Shown: positions 33,906 through 42,394 of the stretch, piece after piece
Layout: each line of letters starts with the position of its first letter
How positions within the stretch are numbered: the first letter of the stretch is position 1
Origin: Aaosphaeria pasadenensis
Taxonomy: Eukaryota; Ascomycota; Dothideomycetes; Pleosporales
Direction of reading: 5' to 3'
Assembly: GCA_022813625.1 (NCBI GenBank)
Contig: JAKLMB010000024.1
Coordinates: forward strand, 496,001 to 560,000
Length of the DNA stretch: 64,000 nucleotides
Made by a program: the position numbers and the translations under genes
The notes under the pieces: generated by a model
The model's database searches: none
The model's input: the letters and a program-made list of their open reading frames with translations, nothing else
Told to the model about the DNA's origin: nothing

Positions 33906-34588
33906 ATGCTCAGCAACGTTGCAGCTGCAATCGTCAGTTTGTTGAGGTACGAACCGGGTGCCACTTTCTGGCATGACAATGGGAAATATCCTAGGGTCAT
34001 ATTTGAAGTCGCATATTCGCAGAAGAGGAAGATGTTAGATCAGTTGGCAAAAGACTATATCCTTGACTCAGATGCAAGCGTGCAGGTTGTTGTCGGACGG
34101 GAATATTGAGTACGGTAGCAAGGAGTCGTGCGAGGCAACATTGTCGGTATGGCGACCTCAACTCCTCCATCTATCGATGGAGACGAGCTATGAGTAGTTA
34201 AAGAAGTCGCAGATGAGGTATTTGCCATGCCTAACTGTTATTTATCTTTTGTCCCTAACATTTCTCGCAGAACAAGCAAGGAAACCCTATAAATTATCTA
34301 GGGATACGACTTTAACTAAGCGGCTTTGCCTGTAAGGAACTGACAAGGGATTAAATTGATGGTGAGAGACGAGAGATCATTGTGTCTACCCAGGAGCTCT
34401 GTCAATATCTTGTTGCTGCAGAAGACAAGATCAAACGGCTGAAAGCGCTTGTTAGGCGTCCTAATTTCCCTGGAGTTAGGAAGACGAAGAGGTCGGGAAC
34501 ACCTCCTGAAGAGATTACTTTGGGCGATGAAGAATACATCTCCAGCAACAATGTGCCCAAATACTATAGAAGTCCTCTGCAGCACTAA
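33906..34588 (+). pseudogene. Degraded fungal hypothetical protein gene
   Basis: Frame 33906-34109 reads GATFWHDNGKYPRVIFEVAY, SQKRKMLDQLAKDYILDSD and VQVVVG. This resembles a widespread fungal hypothetical family in which a YP-x-V-I-x-EV-x-YSQKR core is followed by an LAxxYIxxSDG block. The family reading then shifts frame at about 34100 (EYGSKESCEATLSVWRP), runs into a stop, resumes as VKEVADEV, passes a plausible intron (about 34214-34271, CTAAC and CGCAG), and ends in another frame at 34382-34588 (TQELCQYLVAAEDKIKRLK). Several stops and shifts make it a pseudogene. The function of the intact family is unknown to me; the EV-x-(S/Y)-x-K core is reminiscent of PD-(D/E)XK nuclease folds, but that is inference. 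Confidence 0.55.
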
Positions 34589-34744
34589 TGATCATGAATA
34601 CTAGGCGAAATTATGCTGTGACTGGGAGGGATAATTTTGCGAGCGCCTCGATCCCCGCCTCCAGAACTTGGGGTTGTCCTCGAAGAGCAGAATTGATATT
34701 AACGAATGGTATACAAAGGAACTGAAAGTTGTTCCCATTCCCCA

Positions 34745-35184
34745 TCAACGCCGAAGCCATCCAACTACTGCAGCAGTCTCTCGGCGTGCCGGCATTGGCC
34801 GTAAGCGGTAGCCTTGTGAATATGTTTCAGAGGGGGATGAGTAATAATATTCGCTGGCGAAGGTGGTCCGTCGTAGCACTGTAGGTCCTTTGAAATCAAT
34901 TAGATGTTGGCCATGGCACAATCAGGGTTTATATATGACGAACCTGACTGTGAAATCACCAGAGAAGGATTGAAATATGATTGCCATCGTTCAGATTTGC
35001 TTTGCTGCTGGACGGAATATATGGCGACCAGTAGGGTTGCCAAAGCAACAAGCAGTGCTGCTATTTCAATGAACTGATTCGAAGTCTCAGGTTTGTTCGG
35101 CTCGGGATTTGGGGTCGTGATTGGGTGCGGGTGACAATTGGTCGAGTGTACAAGGAAGCTCCCTAGTACAAGAATGACATTCAT
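34745..35184 (-). CDS. Small signal-peptide/single-TM protein, family copy A1
   Basis: Not a known family. Exon 1 34944-35184, 56-nt intron (donor GTTCGT, acceptor AAG), exon 2 34745-34887; total 127 residues. Layout: N-terminal hydrophobic signal (MNVILVLGSFLV), a short His/Pro-rich ectodomain with Pro-x-Pro repeats, a hydrophobic helix at about 38-58 (IEIAALLVALATLLVAIYSV), then a cytosolic tail that after the intron reads VLRRTTFASEYYYSS and LRPMPARRE. Copy A2 at 39186-39628 has the same layout, the same phase-1 intron position and 128 residues, with tail ILRRTLFASEFYY. This agreement of two diverged copies is the main support that the gene is real. A type I plasma or organellar membrane protein is the simplest reading. 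It sits in the accessory block next to pseudogenes. Confidence 0.65.
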
Positions 35185-35302
35185 GACTGATTCCTAACAA
35201 TGCACCTGGACTCGATTAAAGATCCAGAAAATATTTCGAAACTGGGCGCAATAGTGGATTGACTGCTATGAACAAGATGGATGAAATGTGGTCGAACAAG
35301 CG

Positions 35303-35310
35303 TTTATATA
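35303..35310 (-). promoter_or_regulatory. TATA box of copy A1
   Basis: TATATAAA on the minus strand about 119 bp before the start codon, followed by CGCTTGTTCGACCACATTTC. Copy A2 has TATAAAAGCTTGCTCGACCACATTTTC at the equivalent place, so the core promoter is conserved between the paralogues. Confidence 0.6.
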
Positions 35311-36361
35311 CACCGTACTCCCCGACGGGGCAGACGTTATCTATCCGTACTTTAAGAAAGGTGGAATCGAGCGGAAGGTCAGCAGCAAGTAATTATGCTC
35401 GCTTGTTATTGGCATTTGTTCTGCACGAGTCAACGTTTGAAGCAGGGATGATTTCCACATCTGTGGTTTCATAGCTAACTTCTTAACCCATTCTAAACCA
35501 AGATACGCATAATTGTAGCTCTCGAGCATATGTCCTTTCGATTTGTATGAGTCCGAAATCATTGCGCCGTCCATTTTGATCTCCTCATTTATTGTGAAAC
35601 TTTGAATGTTGGTATACACTTTCAGGCAGGAGAAGATTGACCTCCAACAACACGACTATGCAGAGAAGTGCAGGGATATCGCCTCTGAAGCGACTTTCTG
35701 GCTAAGGGATCATACTCATTGGGCACCGGCCCTGGATCAATGCCAACCAACATGGTGAAAACCAAATCCTCTCCTACTAAACACTCAAGTAGGAAGATTG
35801 TGAAGAACGAGAGGTGGTTGCAGCTGATAATTGCTCCTGCAATATTGAGGCGACAGTACAACGGTCATGTCGCGCTTTATGCCTATGGATGTAAATTAAC
35901 CAATCAGCAACGCCCCCCACCCGCGTCCGCCTCCCTGTGATTGGCTGATTTATCCTCCCGCGCAAGGCAGTTCTCGCTGCGGAATCATACTCATTGGACA
36001 CCGGCTCGCTGAGGGATCCGGCCCTGGACACATGCCGTGCAACATGGCGACACATCATAATAGGACATGCTTGTTTCCATGGCTTTACGAATTTCATTGA
36101 GCGTGGGCTAAATAGGATCAAAGTAGACCTATCTCCGTTATAGTCTCCTGTAGCGTCGTAAAATTTGCCCAGAGCCCGAAATATCTCGCTGAGGAAGGGA
36201 TTGCATTCGTGACCGAGCGAAGTAGGATGCTTGAAGCACTCCGTACGGAGCACCGCGTCATAAAGAATTCACTAACGCGCCTGAAGATGACCTAGGAACA
36301 CATCATGGGTATAGACAGACTGTGGCCCTCAGAGCAGCTCGCTTGCTTGTGGAAATGGCGT
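35311..36361. other. Accessory DNA with local direct repeat
   Basis: No supportable gene. Contains two diverged direct copies of a segment beginning GATCATACTCATTGG (see separate repeat entry). Small open frames cross it without family signature. Confidence 0.45.
35690..36060. repeat. Diverged direct repeat pair
   Basis: Units at about 35700-35760 and 35980-36050 share ATCATACTCATTGG, CACCGG, CCCTGGA, CA-ATGCC and CAACATGG in the same order with small indels, roughly 60-70 bp each, about 280 bp apart. They look like an old local duplication or remains of a dispersed element. Confidence 0.6.
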
Positions 36362-36398
36362 GGGGGGGGGGGGGAGGGGGCGGGGGCGGGGGCGGGGG
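36362..36398 (+). repeat. Long G-tract array with G-quadruplex potential
   Basis: A run of thirteen G, then A and four further G5 blocks separated by single A or C. It satisfies the G3+N1-7 quadruplex rule many times over, in gene-free accessory DNA. Confidence 0.85.
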
Positions 36399-38939
36399 TT
36401 AACGATCGCTCCCGTCAGTTTTGTTCCGCGTTTCTGGGCCCTTTTCCACTTCCCGATTCGCATCTAACGGTCATGGGAATTCAGTTCACGGTTCGTTTTC
36501 GCAGGGGTTCGTTAGAAACCACATACAAATGAATCATTCAACATGCCTCCTCGTCCTTCGGATACTCGTTCAGGTGCTCTAAGGGCATACAAACAAAAAC
36601 GCCTACCTGGTAAGTATCCTCATCGGTAAAGGTTTCGATCACTTAGGCAGAAATTTGACGGGCCTGCCCCTGTCGGGGAGAGAGTGAGCAATTGGCCTTC
36701 TTTCTTCTGAGGTGCTGGAGGGAATCTCACGGGGGTAGGGCGGTCGTCCTGGTGGCTCTGGCCTAGCTCTGGCCTGGCGCTGTGGCCTGCTATGTGCATA
36801 CCATTACCCACGGGCCACACATTATGAGGCCCTTGTTCGAAGAGTTCCTGGTTACGTGCAGGCACTTTGTTTCCCGTCGTCACCCAGCATTCCCGCCTCT
36901 GCACATGCATTTCGGGCCGCGCTTCGGTGCGCCCAAAAGCATGTACTTCTTTTCTTATTGTACGAAGAGACTTATGTGGCTATCTATGGGATGTACGGAG
37001 TATCCTATTCATTACTGTCAAGGCGCACCGAAAGAAAAGTCCTCGAAGCACTGCGTGCACCACTCGCGAGAATCCTCGAAACTAGAGCGACGAAAGAGAA
37101 GAATTCTATTTCTGTTGCTTGCAAAGAAGAGAGCACGATCGTGCCTTGCGCTTCTTCGGATACCTCTGCGAAATGGTCTGCGAAATGGTCAGTGGGGTTG
37201 GAAAACCCCGAGTGATGAAAGCGATGAGATTCTAGGGTAAACACAACCTTAGTACAAGGCTCTGACATACTCCATTCGTAACAATAAGGCGGCAATTATC
37301 CGTGCTAGTTACACGTCACCCCCCTGCCTAAGGGAATGCGCTACAGGCTGCGGGCGATCATTATGTCAGATCCATTGCTGCATGGCTATATCAACGACTA
37401 ATCCTAATACGGGGAATTGAACATTATTCGCTACTCTCGTGTTCTCTAATCAACCAGGAGGCTCCGATCACATCTCTTGGTGGATTACCTAGGTAGGTAC
37501 CGTAGGTATATGCTACTAAGCATACTGTGTAGAGTCCTAGCATGGCATATTAGCATGCTTGTGTTCTTTACCTTGACGCTCGAGTCCGGTCGATCGCTCT
37601 GGGAGCTTGGTGCCTCGTAGGTTTACCGCGAGTGCTCTACGGCAATCCATGCAGCAAAAAGAAAGCCTGTCTATTGCATATTTTTTCGTACATCTGGTAC
37701 TTGCCAATTGATCATAAGTTCGTGTAGTATTATCATTATTTGTCTGGAGTAATAGGCTCCTTGACGACGAAAAAGGATTCTAAATTCATAGCCTACCTAA
37801 CCTGTTGCTTTCTGGGGTACTGTTGTTGCGAAGACGTTCGTTTGTTGGGCGATGGCTACTTCTATTGCAATTCTAAGGTCTAGTTCCGTGAATGCAGCTT
37901 CGACGCCGAAGCAGCGACCTTGTTCAAATTTGACTCTTGCAACGAATTTGGTGGGGTAGATCCGACGATGAGATGACCATGTCCATGGAAACTGAGACCA
38001 TCAATCTTTGCTCCGCAGTTGCCAAGTTCGCGGATTGATTTCCCCGGGTGCCCCGGCACCCCAGTACTCGCAGATTGACAGTGTGACACGCAGACCGAAT
38101 TGATCTTCCAATACGCCCGACGCTCGCCGCTTGGACGCAATCCATGGCTCTGACGGCTTTCATACGGGGGGTCTGTACGAGCAGCCTCACTTTATGTACC
38201 ACCCTTAGGATCGCCTGCCTAGTTGTAGTGGCTGCTGCTCTTGGTTCACAGGCCGCCAACCACTCACTTCCCTTCCTCGACCGTCGTCCACACGGCGGCG
38301 CCCGTTGCGCTGCGTCCAACGCTGAAAACGCGCAACACCGCCATCGGCCAACGCTGCCATCGTCCGCCTTCGTCCAGCGCCATCGTCTAGTATTTCTGCC
38401 CTTGCGAAGGTATTTCACGCGAAAGCCTGTGTTCTCACCTGTGATTCTTTTTTATCGTGCGAGCCTAGAAAAGTCATGTCTGTTCATGGGTTGAATCTCG
38501 TACTGACTACTGCTGAGGCCAACCAAAAGCAAAGTCCTCGAAGTCCGGCCCTGCTTAAATCGCTGGTAAGAGGATCAAAGCTAGTGCGATGCAACGGAAG
38601 TTTGTTGGTTCTCTTGCCTGTAGAAGCTTGCGCCAGGCATCGTAAGGCTCTAGAATGCTCTGCCCACACCACTGCAAAACAATGTTATTCTGGTGTTGTT
38701 ACTCTCCTGAACCTCGTTAACAGGCTTCGGCCTCGCTGACAGGCTTTGGAGTGAACGCGAAATTGATCACTGCAGTCTCAACAGTAAGTCGAGGTTTACG
38801 GCCTGCCGTAAAATCCGGGCGTATACACATTGCCAACATCATTTCAACTCAGTGCATCGGATTCTGAATTCTGAGTTTTTGAGGAAAAAAAAAGAGCTTG
38901 GATTCCGAGTGCATTTATTATCTAGGGCATGTACTCTCC
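36399..38939. other. Gene-poor accessory DNA
   Basis: 2.5 kb. An exon-like start at 36543-36611 (MPPRPSDTRSGALRAYKQKR followed by a GTAAGT donor) has no convincing continuation. The longer open frames near 36782-37240 and 38144-38494 overlap comparable frames on the other strand and match no family. CCTAGGTAGGTACC-type palindrome near 37490. Confidence 0.4.
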
Positions 38940-39160
38940 TCCTTCGTTTCCTTTGTCTACGATCTCCATCCCAAGTGATGGTAATAGTGGTGCTAGTGAT
39001 GATGATAGTCATTCGGGATAGCTTGTGAGTCTGAATAAATGTTAGTGTCTGCTTGCATAACATGAAGGGTGTACCATTTGACTACGCACGTTGATAAAGT
39101 CGAGTTGGCCTGTCCTCCTGTTTGAACTTCCCAGAAGATTAGTGTAAGCTGTCCTGAACA
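38940..39160 (-). pseudogene. Truncated copy of the type B small membrane protein
   Basis: Reading the minus strand from about 39130: FKQEDRPTRLYQ, a donor GTGCGT, an intron, acceptor CAG near 39026, then HSQAIPNDYHHH and a stop. The gene at 41991-42394 has FKQDGKQARLYQ, the same intron phase and HSQGITND at the equivalent places. DNA similarity extends over about 170 bp (38960-39130 against 41985-42190). The signal peptide and TM part are missing, so this is a 3'-half duplicate. It lies directly downstream of copy A2. Confidence 0.6.
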
Positions 39161-39185
39161 TAACTAGATGCCAACCTTCAAGTAT

Positions 39186-39628
39186 TCAAGTTGTTCCAGC
39201 CATCCTTCGACGGGTAGGTATAGGCCTTGGATGGCCGTTCTGTGAACGGGGTTCAGCGGAGGCAGCGTAATAGAATTCGCTGGCGAATAGGGTGCGTCGT
39301 AAAATTATAGATCCTATGAAATGAATGAGACGTTGTCAATGGAACGGTAAGTGTTGATATATCACGGACCTGATGAATGAGACCCTGGAATCGGAATGGA
39401 TTGGATTTGCCTTCGTCCGCACTTCCACTGCAGCCAGGCAGCAATTACGCCAAATAATATAGTGATCACCAGGGTCGCGCAATTGACAAGAAATGACGCT
39501 GTTTCTTGATTCGAATTCTCAGAGTCACTTGGTTCTGGACTGGGCGTTGGGGTAGGAAGTGGATGACTATGGGTCGAGCGTACGAGGAAGGTTGCTGATA
39601 CAAAAATAACAATCATAGCTGATTCCAT
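39186..39628 (-). CDS. Small signal-peptide/single-TM protein, family copy A2
   Basis: Paralogue of the gene at 34745-35184. Exon 1 39370-39628, 56-nt intron (donor GTCCGT, acceptor TAG), exon 2 39186-39313; total 128 residues. The N-terminal signal is MESAMIVIFVSATFLV, the ectodomain SHPLPTPTPSPEPSDSENSN is Pro/Thr-rich, and the TM helix is about residues 50-68 (ASFLVNCATLVITILFGVIA). The tail is basic and after the intron reads ILRRTLFASEFYYAASAE and RPIPTRRR. Substitutions against copy A1 spread over exons and intron, but length, intron phase, signal, Pro-repeat, TM and LRRTxFASExYY are all kept, which suggests selection on the protein. No known domain; function unknown. Start chosen at the ATG whose position relative to the signal matches A1. 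Confidence 0.65.
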
Positions 39629-39715
39629 AATGAACCTCAACACTGTCAGTGAAAACTTAGCGTATTTATGAATTGGCTGTTATGAACAAAATGGAGAAAA
39701 TGTGGTCGAGCAAGC

Positions 39716-39722
39716 TTTTATA
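39716..39722 (-). promoter_or_regulatory. TATA box of copy A2
   Basis: TATAAAA on the minus strand about 88 bp before the start codon, inside a ~45-bp block shared with copy A1. Confidence 0.6.
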
Positions 39723-39903
39723 CAGTTAAAATACGGAGTACTGATAGTTTTTCTGAAGGTAGCCACCGTCCATAGCTTTAGGTGGCTTTTCGTAGCACTT
39801 CATGCAGGTGTAGACCCCATGTCCAGACATGCAGGACCAAGCAAAGCCACCAAGGCCGGCCCTCCTGGCCAATGTTGTTGACCGGGACAACGAATACTCC
39901 ACT

Positions 39904-39948
39904 CCACACCACTCCATTCCACACCACTCCATTCCACATCACTCAACT
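39904..39948. repeat. 15-bp tandem repeat, three units
   Basis: Two identical units CCACACCACTCCATT and a third diverged unit, in gene-free DNA upstream of copy A2. Confidence 0.85.
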
Positions 39949-41990
39949 CAATACTCTGTAGATACTAATAAGTGCTAAAGAATAGAGGGATAATAGAGCT
40001 ATATAGATATAGTAGTAAAGAGACTCATAACCCCTACCTACTCCCTATAATACTACTAAAGGCATATAGGCACTAGGTAGGTACTCTGTAGAGAGGTTAA
40101 GGTAGAGGAGTCTAAGATTACTGGTAATAGCGACAGATGCCGGTATGGTGTACGGAGTAGTGGGAGAGCAGACTCAGCAGAGTATGGAGATGCAGTGGAC
40201 ATGCATATGGCATACACAGAACCCTCATCTGCATCCTCTGTACATGCGCAGCCTCCGGTTGCACAGGAGCGGGCTTTGAGCCGCCTGTGAATTGTTTTCT
40301 CTCATAGCATTTCTCAAAGCGAACCGGTCGCTGACGTGGGGAATTGCAAGGATACGATACAAGCAATGATAGCAGTTTCCGCCTCGCCTAACTATCTGCT
40401 CTGGTGTCGGGCAACTTCCCAACTGCCCGCGCGATCGCCAGCTTGCCCTCTCCTTCCACGCTCCTTCCATTATTGACTATTAGGGGGTAGGTACGATGGC
40501 GCACCCTATGATAATTAAAATTGTATCAACGATCTACCCAATTGGCTGGAGACTCGCTGCCAATTTGAAACATTTGGTGGAGTGTATCTCGGTTTATTAC
40601 AGTGAGATCAGTATGGCGATGAAAACAAGAAAAGATCACCTGTAAGAACGTGAAGCAGCATGACCGTGTAACTCTACGCTTTCATACATGCCTTTTTTGC
40701 GCTGGCATTTTGACAAGCGATCACAAAATAGTGTGAATTCATCAGATTTGCCTGGAGTCGCAGACTTCTCCACGAAGAAGAAATCTCGTGCTTGTGGCCT
40801 AGCTCAGTATGATGCTCGAAGTACCGTATTGTCGAATGCAGGAGGTCGCTTGATTGTGAGATGGTCATGGGCGATGGAATGGTGTAAATGCTTGGGAAAT
40901 CCCCTCACTCTGGCTGGAGAGATGTACTCCATACATCTCCTCCGTACCATGGTCTCCTCAACATGCTGTATCGTTCGTAAGATAACAGGATCATCTCTCG
41001 ACGCTCTTGACTCTTGTCTCGCGTGCTAAGCCCATGTCTCGCGTGCTACGCCCATGTCGAATCGGCGCCGGTCCACGGCCCTGGCGTTAGGAAACAAGAA
41101 GGCTGAGGCGTAGAGCTGACTCCGGCGCCGACGGGGATTGTCACTAACCGTCCATTATTGCATCTGCTCCCAGTTCGAATCCTTCTACTCCGTCCAACTC
41201 TACCTATTTGTATCCAGTGCTTCGGAATCGCCATCTTAGTTTACAATCACTTTGCGCACCGACCCGCAAAGGTTCTCCATAGCTTCTGCCCCGACCCCTG
41301 CTTTTCGCCGCTGTCTGGGCAGGACGTCCAATAATTTCCTTACGAAAGCGGAAAGCCACGATCTCCCATGGGAGTCGGTTCAAAAGGGTCAAAAGTATGC
41401 CGGCATAATGAAATGCGGTAAACTGAAGGAGGAAAGCCCCCCATGCATTCAGTGCCTGGAGCCCCATCGACGGGGTAATTGACGGGTGGGCGCCTCCAAG
41501 AGACCCCGCCGCCGCCGAAATTCCCGAGAAAGGGTTAGGAGAAGGGCAGGATCTCTTGAAATAGTGTTAAAAAGTACGGAGTACGGCGTTTTGTTTAGGG
41601 TTGGGCATTCCCAGGGTACAGGCGGCCAGAGGGTTTCTTGGAGGAGGCCACCGATAAATTTACCCAGACCACGCACTGCTTTATGATACGAGGCCAGGTA
41701 GAGCGATTGTTCTACACCCACCCACATGGCCCTTGCTCAGAGGGGAGAGGAAAGGGTTCCTATTGGTTGAACACAAAGTGCCGGCTGACCAAGGCTCCGT
41801 CGCCAAAGTTGTGGTCTACACTGGTTGCAAACGTCATTTCACCGCTCTCCTGAGAGTACAATCCGGTCGCCGCGTGTAGATGTTCTAGAACAGTTCTTTG
41901 AATCTCCACATTTCAAAAGATGACAAGATTAGAATTCCGACGCCTTAGCTGGTGCGCTATATACATTGGCCCTTCTACCGATTCCTTGGC
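39949..41990. other. Gene-free accessory DNA
   Basis: 2 kb. The first ~150 bp are AT-rich with TA-dense steps. A 20-bp unit is repeated in tandem at 41015-41054. A GTTCGAATCC string at about 41173 resembles a tRNA B box, but no cloverleaf can be folded around it. No gene supported. Confidence 0.45.
41015..41054. repeat. 20-bp tandem duplication
   Basis: Two adjacent 20-bp units beginning TGTCTCGCGTGCTA, differing at one base. Confidence 0.85.
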
Positions 41991-42394
41991 CTATGTCCTC
42001 GATTCCAAGTGATAGTAATAATGGTGGTAGTGATGATGATAGTTATAATCGTTCGCAGTCTCAAAATCATTCGTGATACCTTGCGAGTCTGATTTAATGT
42101 TAGTGCCTGAATGGACAACAGGAGGATTGAATCAACTCGGTACATACGTTGATAAAGCCGAGCTTGCTTGCCATCTTGCTTAAACCGTCCTCGGCGTACC
42201 CAGTAGCGACGGACACCAATAATGGCAACAATGAGAGCTGCGAATGCAATGACGATCTCGATAATACTAGTTATTACGGAGCTGTTGTCGTTGTCCGAAT
42301 GAGGCGAAGGAGTCGCGGTAGATTGAGGAAGGCACGCGATGGCAGTGAACAGTGTGCACTGAAGCACGAGGGCCAATAAATGGCAAATAGCCAT
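41991..42394 (-). CDS. Small signal-peptide/single-TM protein, type B
   Basis: Related to copies A1 and A2. Start at 42394 (MAICHLLALVLQCTLFTAIA, a signal peptide), short Thr/Pro/Ser/Asp-rich ectodomain, TM helix IIEIVIAFAALIVAIIGV (the same IEI-x-A-AL-VAI pattern as copy A1), then a strongly basic juxtamembrane stretch RRYWVRRGRFKQDGKQARLY. A donor GTATGT at 42146-42147 and acceptor CAG at 42089-42091 give exon 1 42148-42394 and exon 2 41991-42088, 114 residues, with a His/Tyr-rich tail. Read without splicing the frame stays open to 41975 with an Ile/Thr-rich tail, so the C-terminus is uncertain. The truncated sister copy at 38940-39160 supports the spliced junction. Function unknown. Confidence 0.55.

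Noticed and set aside
36543..36611. Exon-like start MPPRPSDTRSGALRAYKQKR with a GTAAGT donor
   Set aside because: No acceptor leads to a sensible continuation within the next kilobase; possibly a fragment of a dispersed gene, but not supportable.
38144..38494. Plus-strand 116-codon frame with a hydrophobic N-terminus, overlapping a 164-codon minus-strand frame
   Set aside because: Both strands are open by base composition; no family match and no conserved counterpart in the window.
41160..41200. tRNA B-box-like GTTCGAATCC
   Set aside because: No matching A box or acceptor stem at the right distance. The similar minus-strand string near 14310 fails for the same reason.
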